Positions 33,091-41,598 of a stretch of 64,000 bases of DNA are shown one piece after another. The notes beneath the pieces were generated by a model. The model had not been told where the DNA came from. It was given only the letters and a program-made list of their open reading frames with translations, and did no database searches. Source of the DNA: CAVTWH01 sp963738365 (GTDB taxonomy: Bacteria; Actinomycetota; Actinomycetes; Mycobacteriales; Micromonosporaceae); the NCBI GenBank assembly GCA_963738365.1, contig CAVTWH010000010.1, positions 496,001 through 560,000 of the forward strand. The letters run 5' to 3'. A program made the position numbers and the translations under genes. Within the stretch, counting starts at the first letter, position 1; every line of letters begins with the position of its first letter.

Positions 33091-33368
33091 GCAAGTTCGA
33101 CGAAGCCGACGCGGCGCTGGGCAGCCGGGACTGGTCGTCGGCCACGGTCGAGGAGCGTCCCCGGAGCGGGTCGGTGGTGCAGTCGGTGCGCTTCCCCCGG
33201 GACCTGACCGAACGGCTGATGGGCGAGGCCGCCCGTCGTGGAGTCACGCCGAGCGAGGTGATCCGGGATCTGGTCGAAGCTGGTCTGTCGAGGGTGGACG
33301 AGTCCGCCACCGTCCGGCTGGCCGACGTCCGTCGCGTCATCGACGCCCTCGCCACCCGGGCCGCCTGA
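33087..33368 (+). CDS. Ribbon-helix-helix (CopG-type) antitoxin
   Basis: 93 residues. The central part VVQSVRFPRDLTERLMGEAA RRGVTPSEVIRDLVEAGL has the strand-helix-helix pattern of CopG/Arc DNA-binding antitoxins (about 30-68). The C-terminal helix probably bound the toxin. ATG overlaps the toxin stop by four bases and is preceded by GGAGG. With the toxin interrupted, it survives as an orphan regulator, probably of the palindrome at 32793-32805. Confidence 0.8.
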   Translation: MSKFDEADAALGSRDWSSATVEERPRSGSVVQSVRFPRDLTERLMGEAARRGVTPSEVIRDLVEAGLSRVDESATVRLADVRRVIDALATRAA

Positions 33369-33404
33369 AACCGTCCACCCGGCCGTGACACGTACGTGTC
33401 AAAC

Positions 33405-33600
33405 GACCGGAACTCCAGCCTGCGGATCACGCTGGAGACATACGTCCACTGGTGGCCGAAGAAGAAGCGCCGCCGCAACGTGGTCGGTACCGCGCTGCGG
33501 GAAGCCGCCGACAGGGCCAGGACGAGCCAAGATCAGAGCCAGAGTGTGCCCGAACTGTGCCGGACGATCTTGTCCCAGCGCTTCCGCTGGTCAGCGCCTT
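33405..33600 (+). pseudogene. Tyrosine recombinase C-terminal remnant, copy 2
   Basis: Encodes NSSLRITLETYVHWWPKKKR, retaining the SLxITxETYxH context of the nucleophilic tyrosine, and an arginine-rich tail. It aligns base by base with copy 1 (6390-6578) through CGCTGGTCAGC to the tRNA repeat. The catalytic HxLRH region and everything upstream is missing. It marks the recombinase end of the element whose attL regenerates the tRNA gene. Confidence 0.75.
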
Positions 33601-33639
33601 ATGGGTGGAGCTGAGGGGATTTGAACCCCTGACCCCCTC
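33601..33639. repeat. attL-like 39-bp direct repeat inside tRNA-Ala
   Basis: Identical to 6579-6617. Bases 33606-33639 are the 3' 34 bases of the tRNA-Ala gene (minus strand). Because the tRNA 5' half lies to the right, integration here keeps a complete tRNA and leaves the old 3' half at the far left end. Confidence 0.88.
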
Positions 33640-33679
33640 GATGCGAACGAGGTGCGCTACCGGTCTGCGCCACAGCCCC
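33606..33679 (-). tRNA. tRNA-Ala (anticodon CGC)
   Basis: 74 nt on the minus strand. The acceptor stem GGGGCTG/CAGCTCC contains the G3:U70 wobble pair that identifies alanine tRNAs. The anticodon arm CCTCG-TTCGCAT-CGAGG gives anticodon CGC. The T-arm AGGGG-TTCAAAT-CCCCT is perfect and the discriminator is A73. CCA is not encoded. It is the integration target of the island to its left. Confidence 0.95.
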
Positions 33680-33761
33680 TGAAGTCGATCCGGACAAACA
33701 CCGGACCGGCGACAAGGCTAACAGGTCACCGACGCCCGACGCGAACCAGTACCCCGCGCCC

Positions 33762-34466
33762 TCACCACCCAGCCGCCTTCGAGTCGTAGGTCCGCCCCCG
33801 GACGGGGCTACGCGGCGTGCGGTCCACGTAGCGCTGGGACAGCCGCATCGACTCCCGGGACGCGGCTGCCCGGGCGGCCGCCGCCCGCCGCAGGGCCTCC
33901 CGCCGGGCGGCCTGCCGGCGGTCCCGCTCGGCCTGCAGTTCGGCGCGGCGCCGGGCGAGCAGGACCTCGCGGCGCCGGGCGGCGCGCCGCTGGCGGCGCT
34001 CCACGAGGGCGCGGTTGCGCAGGTAGACGAGGTAGCCCAGGAGCAGGGCGGCGGAGACGGCCAAGCTGATGCCGAAGCCGGGGCCGACGACGAACAGGCC
34101 GACGAGTTCGATCACGTTGAAAAGCAGCAGGGCGGCCAGGACGCGGCGGCGCCGGTATACGGCAGGGGTGTGCGGGCGGACCCGGACCACGGGGCGCGCG
34201 CGGCGCACCGGCGGGGCGGACACGGGGGCGGGCAGCGCGGAGACGGGTACCCGGGGGGAGGGGACCAGGCAGAGGATGCTCGGCGGGTTGACCGGGCGGC
34301 GTCCGGGCACGGTGCGGAGTCGACGGCGGCGGTTGATCACCCGCGCCGTCGACAGCATCCGCTCCGCGACCAGCCGCTCGGTGGCGTCGTACCGGCGAAC
34401 GAGCGCCGGGGCGAGGGCGAGCAGTCCGGCGGCGGCGAGGACGGCGAGCAGCACCGACGTGGGCAC
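33762..34466 (-). CDS. Gephyrin-like molybdotransferase receptor GlpR / SepX-type membrane protein
   Basis: About 234 residues from GTG 34466 with GGGAG upstream. One membrane helix at the extreme N-terminus (TSVLLAVLAAAGLLALAPAL), a basic/proline-rich cytoplasmic stretch, a second hydrophobic pair around 128-172, and a long arginine/alanine/glutamate-rich coiled-coil-like tail. The order with an acetyltransferase and a MoeA-like protein matches the actinobacterial Glp/GlpR (SepX) locus, where the membrane protein recruits Glp and FtsZ during division. Assignment rests largely on that synteny and architecture. Confidence 0.78.
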   Translation of the reverse strand: MPTSVLLAVLAAAGLLALAPALVRRYDATERLVAERMLSTARVINRRRRLRTVPGRRPVNPPSILCLVPSPRVPVSALPAPVSAPPVRRARPVVRVRPHTPAVYRRRRVLAALLLFNVIELVGLFVVGPGFGISLAVSAALLLGYLVYLRNRALVERRQRRAARRREVLLARRRAELQAERDRRQAARREALRRAAAARAAASRESMRLSQRYVDRTPRSPVRGRTYDSKAAGW

Positions 34467-34550
34467 CCGCGACACTCCCGACTGGACTGACACAGTTGTG
34501 GTTCGAGGGTAGTGTGCACGGAGCGTGAACAGAGCACGCCACACCGGCGA

Positions 34551-35195
34551 TCAGACGGTTCGCCCTGCTCCGCCGCGTATCCGGTGCCAGCGGGCCAGCA
34601 GCCCGCCTTCGCCGGCCACGTCCTCCACGGTCAGCGCGTAGCCGATGTGGTCCCGCCAGCCGCCGTCGATGTGCAGGTAGCGCTCGTGCCGGGCCTCCTC
34701 GCGGAAGCCGAGTTTCTCCACCACCCGGCGGGACGGGGCGTTCTCGGGGCGGATGTTGACCTCGACGCGGTGCAGGCCACCGGCCCGGAAGGCGTGGTCC
34801 ACGGCGAGCGCCAGCGCGGTGGGGATGATGCCCTGGCCGGCCACCCGGGAGTCGATCCAGTAGCCGGCGTAGCAGGAGCAGAACGCCCGCCGCACGATGC
34901 TGCCCAGCGACAGCTGCCCGACCAGCCGCTCGCCACCGGCGGTGCGTAGGCACACCGCGAACGGCATGGCGCTGCCCTCGGCGGCGCTGCGCTTCATCTC
35001 GTGCAGCACGAACCGGTACGCGGTGCTGGAGTTGAGGTCGTGCCAGGGGCCGGGCGGGGTGGGTTCCCAGCGGGCCAGCCAGTCCTGGTTGAACCTGCGG
35101 ATCTCCGACCAGGCCCGGGCGTCCCGGCGCCGGTACGGGCGCAGCAGGACGGCACCGTCGGCGAGCACCGCCGGCCAGCCGGGGACAGCTCTCAT
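34551..35195 (-). CDS. GNAT-family N-acetyltransferase (RimJ/RimL type)
   Basis: 214 residues from ATG 35195. Shows the acetyl-CoA-binding pattern of RimJ-like enzymes: LVGQLSLGSI, YWIDSRVAGQGIIPTALAL, and ENAPSRRVVEKLGFREEA. It probably acetylates protein N-termini or a small substrate. The ATG overlaps the stop of the glp gene (ATGA), so it is coupled to it. The longer frame to 36134 is the antisense shadow of glp and is not used. Confidence 0.92.
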   Translation of the reverse strand: MRAVPGWPAVLADGAVLLRPYRRRDARAWSEIRRFNQDWLARWEPTPPGPWHDLNSSTAYRFVLHEMKRSAAEGSAMPFAVCLRTAGGERLVGQLSLGSIVRRAFCSCYAGYWIDSRVAGQGIIPTALALAVDHAFRAGGLHRVEVNIRPENAPSRRVVEKLGFREEARHERYLHIDGGWRDHIGYALTVEDVAGEGGLLARWHRIRGGAGRTV

Positions 35196-36487
35196 CGTCG
35201 GCGGTCCAGCATCAGCACGTCGACCATGGAGCCGGCCGGCGCGGTGCTCACCCGCTCCCCCAGCACCATCAGAGCGTTGGCAGTGGCCAGCCCGGACAGG
35301 GTGTACGGGCCGCCGGGCAGCGGCTGCACGGTGTACCCGCCGCCGCGCCGCTCGGCCACCCAGGCCGGCCGGAACTCGCGCATCCCCGGTACCGACTTCA
35401 CCGTGTCCAGCAGGTGCCCGCGCACGCTGGGCCGGAACACCGGCTCGGCGCCGGCCAGCACCTGGATGACCGGGCGGGCCAGGATCTCGAAGCCGACCAT
35501 GGCGGCGCCGGGGTCGCCGGGCAGGCAGATCACCGGCACCTCCTCGGGGCCGATGGTGCCGAAGCCGAGCACCGGGCAGGGGTAGACGGACAGGTCGGTG
35601 AAGGCGACCGAGCCGCGGGACAGGATGCGGCGCACCATGTCGCCGGGGCCGGTGCCGGTACCCCCGGTGGTGATGATCAGGTCGGCCCGCAGGGTCTGGT
35701 CCTCCAGCAGGCCGCGCAGGCCTTCGGGGTCGTCGTCGCAGATACCCACCCGGTACGCGTGCGCCCCGGCGTCGGCGGCGGCGGCGGTGAGGGCGTGCGA
35801 GTTGACGTCGACGACCTGGCCGGGCTGGCTGACCCGGCCGGCGTCGACCAGTTCGTCGCCGGTGGCGACCAGCACCACCCGGGGGCAGGGGCGTACCACC
35901 ACGTGCCCGAGTCCGGTGCCGGCCAGCACCGCGACCAGCGACGGGCTGACGTACGAGCCGGCCCGGGCCAGTACCGCCCCGGCCTGCAGCTCCTCGCCGG
36001 TGCGGCGTACCCCGTGGCCCTTCTTCTGCCCTTCGTGCACCTCGACGGCGGCCATCCCCTGGTCCGTCGCGGACGGCGGGATGACCACGTCGGCGGCCGC
36101 CGGCAGGGCTGCACCGGCGGCCACCGCGAAGCACGTGTACGGCGTGAGCCGCACCGGCCGCCAGCTGGAGGCGGCCAGGTCACCGACCACGTTGAGGCGC
36201 ACCGGCCGGGCCGGCGAGGCGCCCGCGATGTCCTCCCAGCGGGCCGCGTACCCGTCGATGGCGGCCAGGTCGAAGGCGGGCAGCCCGGAGGCCGCCGTCA
36301 CGTCCTGGGCCAGCACGTTGCCGTACGCCTGGGTCAGGTCCAGGTCCAGCGGTGGCAGTGGGCGCAGGCCACTGAGCACCGTCCCCAGGTAGTCGGCGAG
36401 CGGGGTGAGCCCGTTCGCGCTGCCCAGGGACGACGACGACGATCCGGAGACCGTGTCGTATTCAGCCGTCGTCCACATCCGCCGCAC
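35192..36487 (-). CDS. glp: Gephyrin-like molybdopterin molybdotransferase Glp (MoeA family)
   Basis: 431 residues with MoeA architecture: the N-terminal domain has PAFDLAAIDGYA, the molybdotransferase domain has VVLVATGDELVDAG and ITTGGTGTGPGDMV, and the C-terminal beta domain follows. A serine-rich 25-residue leader precedes the conserved part. In actinobacteria, MoeA paralogues paired with a membrane receptor act in cell division; the GlpR-like gene two positions downstream supports that reading. A role in molybdenum cofactor synthesis is the alternative. Confidence 0.9.
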   Translation of the reverse strand: MRRMWTTAEYDTVSGSSSSSLGSANGLTPLADYLGTVLSGLRPLPPLDLDLTQAYGNVLAQDVTAASGLPAFDLAAIDGYAARWEDIAGASPARPVRLNVVGDLAASSWRPVRLTPYTCFAVAAGAALPAAADVVIPPSATDQGMAAVEVHEGQKKGHGVRRTGEELQAGAVLARAGSYVSPSLVAVLAGTGLGHVVVRPCPRVVLVATGDELVDAGRVSQPGQVVDVNSHALTAAAADAGAHAYRVGICDDDPEGLRGLLEDQTLRADLIITTGGTGTGPGDMVRRILSRGSVAFTDLSVYPCPVLGFGTIGPEEVPVICLPGDPGAAMVGFEILARPVIQVLAGAEPVFRPSVRGHLLDTVKSVPGMREFRPAWVAERRGGGYTVQPLPGGPYTLSGLATANALMVLGERVSTAPAGSMVDVLMLDRRR

Positions 36488-36498
36488 GTCGATTCCTT

Positions 36499-37473
36499 CT
36501 AGGAGCTGGTACCGGGCATCTCATTCTTGACGAAGTCGGCGAGCCAGTCGCGGAACGCCGGGCCGAGATCTGGCCGGCCGCAGGCCAGCTGGACGACGGC
36601 CTGCAGGTAGCCGAGCGGCGCACCGGTGTCGTAGCGCACGCCCCGGAACACCACCCCGTGCACCGGGGTACCCTCCGCGAGCAGCAGCGCCATGGCGTCG
36701 GTGAGCTGGATCTCGCCACCGGCGCCGGGGCCGGTCCGCCGGATCGCGTCGAAGATGCTGTTGGGCAGCACGTAGCGGCCCACGACGGCGAGGTTGGACG
36801 GCGCCTCGTCACGCGCCGGCTTCTCCACCAGCCCGGTCACCTTCACCACGCCGGTACCCAGGTCCCCGGCGTCCTGCACGGAGGCCACGCCGTAGCGGGA
36901 CACCTCTTCCCAGGGCACCTCGATGAAGGCCAGCACGATGCCGCCGGTGACCTCCTGCAGGTCGAGCATCTGTTCCAGCAGCGGTTCGTCGTCGCCGGTG
37001 AACTCGTCGCCGAGCAGCACCGCGAACGGTTCGCCGCCGACGTGTGACTCGCCGTAGGAGACGGCGTGCCCGAGACCGAGCGGCTCGGCCTGCCGGCAGG
37101 TGTAGATTTCGGCGAGTTCGGCGGGGCGGCGGACCGCGGCCAGCCGTTCGGTGTCGCCCTTGGCCTCCAGCCGCTGCTCCAGGTCGGGGCGGCGGTCGAA
37201 GTGGTCCACCATGCTGGTCTTGCCCCGGCCGGTGACCAGCAGGATGTCGTTGATCCCCGAGCGGGCGGCCTCCTCCACGATGTACTGCAGGACCGGCCGG
37301 TCGACGACCGGCAGCAGCTCCTTGGGGACCGCCTTGGTGGCCGGCAGGAACCTGGTGGCGAGTCCGGCGGCGGGGATGACCGCGCGGCTGGCGCGGCGGC
37401 GGGCGGTCGGTGACGCGGCGACGGGGTTGGTGGACGTCGTGGCGGGTGCTGGGTGGCTGGTGTGCTCCGGCAT
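36499..37473 (-). CDS. galU: UTP-glucose-1-phosphate uridylyltransferase
   Basis: 324 residues. N-terminal nucleotidyltransferase motif VIPAAGLATRFLPATKAVPK followed by ELLPVVDRPVLQYIVEEA, the sugar-binding GLVEKPARDEAP region, and a normal C-terminal length. It makes UDP-glucose for cell-wall and capsular polysaccharides. A 30-residue alanine/threonine-rich extension precedes the conserved start; ATG 37473 is used. It lies 11 bp upstream of glp in the same direction. Confidence 0.95.
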   Translation of the reverse strand: MPEHTSHPAPATTSTNPVAASPTARRRASRAVIPAAGLATRFLPATKAVPKELLPVVDRPVLQYIVEEAARSGINDILLVTGRGKTSMVDHFDRRPDLEQRLEAKGDTERLAAVRRPAELAEIYTCRQAEPLGLGHAVSYGESHVGGEPFAVLLGDEFTGDDEPLLEQMLDLQEVTGGIVLAFIEVPWEEVSRYGVASVQDAGDLGTGVVKVTGLVEKPARDEAPSNLAVVGRYVLPNSIFDAIRRTGPGAGGEIQLTDAMALLLAEGTPVHGVVFRGVRYDTGAPLGYLQAVVQLACGRPDLGPAFRDWLADFVKNEMPGTSS

Positions 37474-37482
37474 GTCGGGAGA

Positions 37483-40470
37483 CTATCGGCCGTGCGGCTG
37501 TCGGGGAGCCGGCGGGCTGCTCGACGCGCCCCCTGGTGAGACGAGCAGCCGCCCTTCGCCGCCGTGGCCGTCGCCGGTCTGCGGCCCATCCGGGGGTACG
37601 GGGGCCGACACCGCATCCTCCGCGTCGGCCGATCGGGACCTGGGCCGACCAGCGCGGGTACGGCCACGGACCGGCACCCGGGCGGCCGTGCCGTCCTCGT
37701 CGCCCCGGGCGTCACCGGCGCTGTCGGTGCCCGGTCCACTGCCCGTACCCGGCTCGATTTCGGGCTTGTCCGACAATGCGCTGTCGCCGGCCAGCGGTCC
37801 GTCGGCCGGCCGGATGCCGGCTCCGATCGGTAGCGGCGCCCAGTCGGCACCGTCCGGATCCGGAGCAGCCGAGGGCTGCGGCATTGTGGCCGGCCCGGAC
37901 ACGGCCCCCGACCGTGACTCGACCACGGCCTCCGCTCCCGCCGCAAGCTGCCCGCCCGCCGCAGCCTGGCCGGTCACCCCGGGCAGGCCGGTCACCCCAG
38001 GCTGGCCGGTCACCCCAGGCTGGCCGGTCACCCCAGCCTGGCCGGTCACCCCAGGCTGGTCGGTCACCCCCGGCTGGCCGGTCACCCCAGGCTGGTCGAC
38101 CAGCGCAAGCTGGCCGGCTGCCGGAGGCGGATCGGGCGTCGCAGGTGGAGGGGCGGCCTGAGGTTGGACCGGCGGGTCAGCGCGGGGCCAGGCGTAGACC
38201 GGGCGGACGGTCGGCGGGCCGGTCGGGCCGGTCGCCGCCCGGTCGGTCGGGTCGTCCGGCGGCCCGGGCAGCGGACGCGGTCCGGCCGGCGCGGAGCGGG
38301 TCACCGACCGGGTGCCGGGCGCGCCGGGGCGGCTGCGCGGGGTTCGGCCGCGACCGGCCGGGGCGCCGGACGCGGGTACCCAGCCGGTCGGCTCACCGCC
38401 GGACGGCGTGGCGATCCGGAAGGTGTCCCGCCCGCCGGCCTTGGCGGCGTACAGCGCGTCGTCGGCGGCGCCGAGCACGCCGGCCGAGGTGAGCCCGTGG
38501 TCGGGGTAGACGGCGATGCCGATGGAGACGCTCACCGGGATGCGCAGCGCCCGTACCTGCCCGGTACCGGTATCGGTACGCACCCGGCGCGCCGTTACCA
38601 GCATCGGTGGCTGCCGGACGGCGGCGCCCAGCCGCTGCGCCAGCGCCGCGCCACCCTCGGCGTCGGTCTCCGGCAGCAGCAGCACGAACTCCTCGCCGCC
38701 CTGCCGGAAGGCCAGGTCCACTTCGCGGATCTCGGTGCGTACCCGCCGGGCGAACTCGGCCAGCACGGCGTCCCCGGCGGCGTGCCCGTAGGTGTCGTTG
38801 ATGCGCTTGAACCGGTCCAGGTCGAGGGCGACGACGCAGAGCCGGTGCCCGAACCGGGAGGCCCGCTCCAGCTCCCGGCGCAGCGTGTCGCCGAGGGTAC
38901 GGTAGTTGGCCAGGCCGGTGAGCGGATCGGTGTGCGACAGCCGCTGCGCCTGCTCGTGGTGGCGGACGTTGTCCACGGCGACGGCCGCCTGACCGGCGAA
39001 GGTGGACAGCCGGACCAGGTCGGTGTCGTCGAACTCGTCGGCGCCGACCCGGTTGTAGAGGGCGAGCACACCGCGTACCGGCGGCTGGGTGTCCTCCCGG
39101 GCGGTGGCGCTGGCCGGCGCGGCGAACGGGACCGCCATGTAGGTGCGGCACGGGGGTTCGCCGCGGACCAGGTCGGGGCCGTCCCGGTTGACCCGGCCCC
39201 GGCGCGGCTCGCCGGTCGCGGCCACCCGGCCGAGCAGGCCCCGCTCGGCGATCGGCAGCTTGGGCAGCGGCTCCGGGATGCCTTCGCTGACCTGGCCGAC
39301 CAGCATCCGGCTGGCCTCGTCGACGAGGAGGACCAGGCCGCCGGTGGCGCCGGTGGCGGAGATGGCGGTGTGCAGGATGACCCGTAGCATCCGCTCCTGG
39401 TCGTGGGTACTGGACAGGGTGTCGCCGAGCAGGCCGAGGTTGCTGCGCAGCTGGTCGCGGCTGGCGGTGAGCGCCTCCACCGAGGACTGCATCTCCCGGG
39501 TCATCCGGTTGAACGTCTCCCCCAGCCGACCGATCTCGTCCCGGGTGCCGACCGGTACCCGGGCGCCGAGGTCACCGGCGGCCACCCGTTCGGCGGCCCG
39601 GCTGAGCTCGACCAGCGGCCGGGCGGTGCTCTGCGCCAGCCGGGCGGCGGCCACCACGGCGACCAGGCCGGCGAGCAGTACCAGGAAGAGCAGGAGCAGG
39701 TAGAGGGTGAGGTTGTGGGCGGCGGCCACCGAGACGGCCAGCGGCAGCGGCTGGCTGACGGCGGGGGTGAGGCGGCGCACGTACCGGCCGTCGGTTTCGC
39801 CGACCCCGCCGCCGAGGGTGAGCGCCCGGATGCGGATGCGCTCGGCCCGGTCGGCGCGCTCGGTGGACAGCGCCGACCCGCCGGCCTGGGCCAGGGTGAT
39901 CGAGGCGCCGGAGGCCGCGCCGAGCCGGGACAGCAGCGCCTGGTCGAGGACGAGGACGGCGACGGCCGAGCCGAGCCGCTTGTTGTCGCTGTCGACCATG
40001 GTGACCCGGGCGGCCATGGCGACCAGCCGGTCGGCCCCGGCGGCAGCGGGCTGGTCGCAGTCGGCCCACGGGCCGGCCGGTACGGTGCCTGCTGTGGCGA
40101 GCGTGTGGTCGTCGGCGGTGCGCAGCGCCACGCCGTCGGCGAGCCCCTGCCGGACGAGGTTCTGGGCGACGGCGCGGGCGTCGCCGGCCGGCCCGTCGCC
40201 GCCGTCGTCGTCGGCCCGGTGGACGGCCGGCGCGGCCTGCACGGCGGCGGTCCGCACGGCGGTACGCAGCCGCTGGCAGAGCGCGTCCACGCTGGTACGC
40301 ACCGAGCCGGTGGCCACGGTCAGCCGGTCACCGGAGCGGGAGTGGTTGACCGCGGTGACCGTACCGCCGACGAATGCCGCGCCGACCAGCACCGGACCGA
40401 GCACGACCGCGAGGAACGCCGCGGTCAACCGGGCGCGCAGGGTCACAGCGGTTACCTCCCCCAACTTCAA
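37483..40470 (-). CDS. Membrane GAF-GGDEF diguanylate cyclase with repetitive tail
   Basis: 995 residues. Membrane helices at 13-40 and 254-278 flank an extracytoplasmic sensor; HAMP at about 280-335; a GAF domain at about 355-505; GGDEF at about 510-690 with active-site GGEEF (591-595) and an inhibitory I-site R582xxD585. It should make cyclic di-GMP in response to an external signal and be product-inhibited. The C-terminal ~300 residues are low complexity, rich in Pro/Thr/Ala, and include hexapeptide repeats GVTGQP near 800-840. ATG start with GGAGG upstream. Confidence 0.9.
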   Translation of the reverse strand: MKLGEVTAVTLRARLTAAFLAVVLGPVLVGAAFVGGTVTAVNHSRSGDRLTVATGSVRTSVDALCQRLRTAVRTAAVQAAPAVHRADDDGGDGPAGDARAVAQNLVRQGLADGVALRTADDHTLATAGTVPAGPWADCDQPAAAGADRLVAMAARVTMVDSDNKRLGSAVAVLVLDQALLSRLGAASGASITLAQAGGSALSTERADRAERIRIRALTLGGGVGETDGRYVRRLTPAVSQPLPLAVSVAAAHNLTLYLLLLFLVLLAGLVAVVAAARLAQSTARPLVELSRAAERVAAGDLGARVPVGTRDEIGRLGETFNRMTREMQSSVEALTASRDQLRSNLGLLGDTLSSTHDQERMLRVILHTAISATGATGGLVLLVDEASRMLVGQVSEGIPEPLPKLPIAERGLLGRVAATGEPRRGRVNRDGPDLVRGEPPCRTYMAVPFAAPASATAREDTQPPVRGVLALYNRVGADEFDDTDLVRLSTFAGQAAVAVDNVRHHEQAQRLSHTDPLTGLANYRTLGDTLRRELERASRFGHRLCVVALDLDRFKRINDTYGHAAGDAVLAEFARRVRTEIREVDLAFRQGGEEFVLLLPETDAEGGAALAQRLGAAVRQPPMLVTARRVRTDTGTGQVRALRIPVSVSIGIAVYPDHGLTSAGVLGAADDALYAAKAGGRDTFRIATPSGGEPTGWVPASGAPAGRGRTPRSRPGAPGTRSVTRSAPAGPRPLPGPPDDPTDRAATGPTGPPTVRPVYAWPRADPPVQPQAAPPPATPDPPPAAGQLALVDQPGVTGQPGVTDQPGVTGQAGVTGQPGVTGQPGVTGLPGVTGQAAAGGQLAAGAEAVVESRSGAVSGPATMPQPSAAPDPDGADWAPLPIGAGIRPADGPLAGDSALSDKPEIEPGTGSGPGTDSAGDARGDEDGTAARVPVRGRTRAGRPRSRSADAEDAVSAPVPPDGPQTGDGHGGEGRLLVSPGGASSSPPAPRQPHGR
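37964..38101. repeat. 18-bp coding tandem repeat in the diguanylate cyclase tail
   Basis: About seven to eight copies of an 18-bp unit close to GGCCGGTCACCCCAGGCT, in frame, encoding repeated GVTGQP/GVTDQP hexapeptides on the minus strand. Copies differ by a few bases. Such arrays vary in length between strains. Confidence 0.85.
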
Positions 40471-40551
40471 CTGACACCCAACTCAAGTAACTCTCAGGTG
40501 TGATGCTGTCACACACTGTGTCCAACGGGATCCCGTCCGGAAGGGTGTGGC

Positions 40552-41130
40552 GTGTCCGATTTACCGGAGTCAACGCAGCGGGTCGGTACGGAGAAGCGGC
40601 TGCTGCGTACCCGACTGCTCGCCGACCGGCGCGCCCGGCACGCGCCGGGCGCCGACGGCCCCGCCCTGGACGCCCGCCTGCTCGCCGCCCTGGAGCCGCT
40701 GCTGGCCGACGTGGCCTGCGTCGCCGGGTACGCCGCGCTGCCCGCCGAGCCCGGCGGGCCGGGCCTGCTCGCACTGCTCGCCGGGGCCGGACGCCGGGTA
40801 CTGCTACCGGTGTTGTGCCAGGACAACGACCTGGACTGGGCGGAGTTCACCGGCCCAGCGCCGGCGGGCCCGCCCCTGGGCACCGGCGCGCTCGCCGTCG
40901 CGGACCTGGTGCTGGTCCCGGCCGTGGCGGTGGACCGACGCACCGGCGTACGGCTGGGTCGCGGCGGCGGCTCCTACGACCGCGCACTGCCCCGGCGCCG
41001 CCCCGGTACCCCGGCGATCGCCCTGCTCTACCCGGACGAGGTACGCGACGGCGTCCCGGCCGACCGGCACGACCAGCGGGTCGACGCCGTCCTCACCCCG
41101 AACGGCCTGCTCCGTCCCGGGCCGGTGTGA
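40552..41130 (+). CDS. 5-formyltetrahydrofolate cyclo-ligase
   Basis: 192 residues from GTG 40552. N-terminal LRTRLLADRRARH (ATP-phosphate loop region), middle VADLVLVPAVAVDRRTGVRL and the signature GRGGGSYDRAL near the C-terminus. It converts 5-formyl-THF to methenyl-THF with ATP. Divergent from the diguanylate cyclase across ~80 bp. Length is normal for the family. Confidence 0.93.
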   Translation: MSDLPESTQRVGTEKRLLRTRLLADRRARHAPGADGPALDARLLAALEPLLADVACVAGYAALPAEPGGPGLLALLAGAGRRVLLPVLCQDNDLDWAEFTGPAPAGPPLGTGALAVADLVLVPAVAVDRRTGVRLGRGGGSYDRALPRRRPGTPAIALLYPDEVRDGVPADRHDQRVDAVLTPNGLLRPGPV

Positions 41131-41263
41131 TCTGCGTCCGGTGCGCCCAATCGGCAGCGCCCCGGAGTGGACGAAACCCGCCTCGATGCCGCACCATTGC
41201 ATCGGCATTGCTGGCACTCCCGAGCCGGGAGTGCCAGACCGGGCAGACGCAGGGAGGGCGACC

Positions 41264-41578
41264 GTGCCGACCTACCAGTACGCGTGCACCGCGTGCGGCC
41301 ACCAGCTCGAAGCGGTCCAGTCGTTCGCCGACGACCCGCTGGTCGAGTGCCCGGTGTGCGAGGGCCGGCTGCGCAAGCTGTTCTCCTCGGTCGGGATCGT
41401 CTTCAAGGGCTCCGGCTTCTACCGGACCGACTCGCGCTCCGGCACGGCAGCCGGCGAACCGGCCAAGCCGGCGGAGAGCAAGCCGGCCGAGACCAAGACC
41501 GACGCCAAGCCGGCCACGCCGGCACCGGCGGCCGCCCCGAAGACCGAGAGCAAGGCCGCGACCAGCAGCGCCAACTGA
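41264..41578 (+). CDS. FmdB-family zinc-ribbon protein
   Basis: 104 residues from GTG 41264, with AGGGAGGG upstream. The first ~45 residues form the FmdB/CxxC zinc ribbon (PTYQYACTACGHQLE ... CPVC) and contain KLFSSVGIVFKGSGFYRTDS. The rest is a Lys/Ala/Pro-rich, probably disordered tail. This is a common companion of the cyclo-ligase gene in actinobacteria. Molecular role unknown; proposed as a regulatory or metal-handling protein. Confidence 0.93.
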   Translation: MPTYQYACTACGHQLEAVQSFADDPLVECPVCEGRLRKLFSSVGIVFKGSGFYRTDSRSGTAAGEPAKPAESKPAETKTDAKPATPAPAAAPKTESKAATSSAN

Positions 41579-41598
41579 CCCCCGGACTGGTCGGGCGG

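Larger units (their letters stand above)
6579..33639. mobile_element. Accreted genomic island at tRNA-Ala(CGC)
   Basis: The 27-kb segment between the two 39-bp direct repeats contains two insertion sequences, many broken genes, small regulators, nucleases, a toxin-antitoxin remnant and the E2-E1-JAB operon, whereas the DNA to the right is intact housekeeping sequence. Both ends carry homologous remnants of a tyrosine recombinase next to the repeat, and an internal degraded junction near 14.86-15.09 kb suggests two or more elements inserted one after another. No intact integrase is visible, so the island is probably immobile. An older layer may extend left to about 4.2 kb. Confidence 0.75.

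Noticed and set aside
34551..36134. One 527-aa gene
   Set aside because: Its first 310 codons run antisense-frame through glp; only the last 214 codons from ATG 35195 encode the acetyltransferase.
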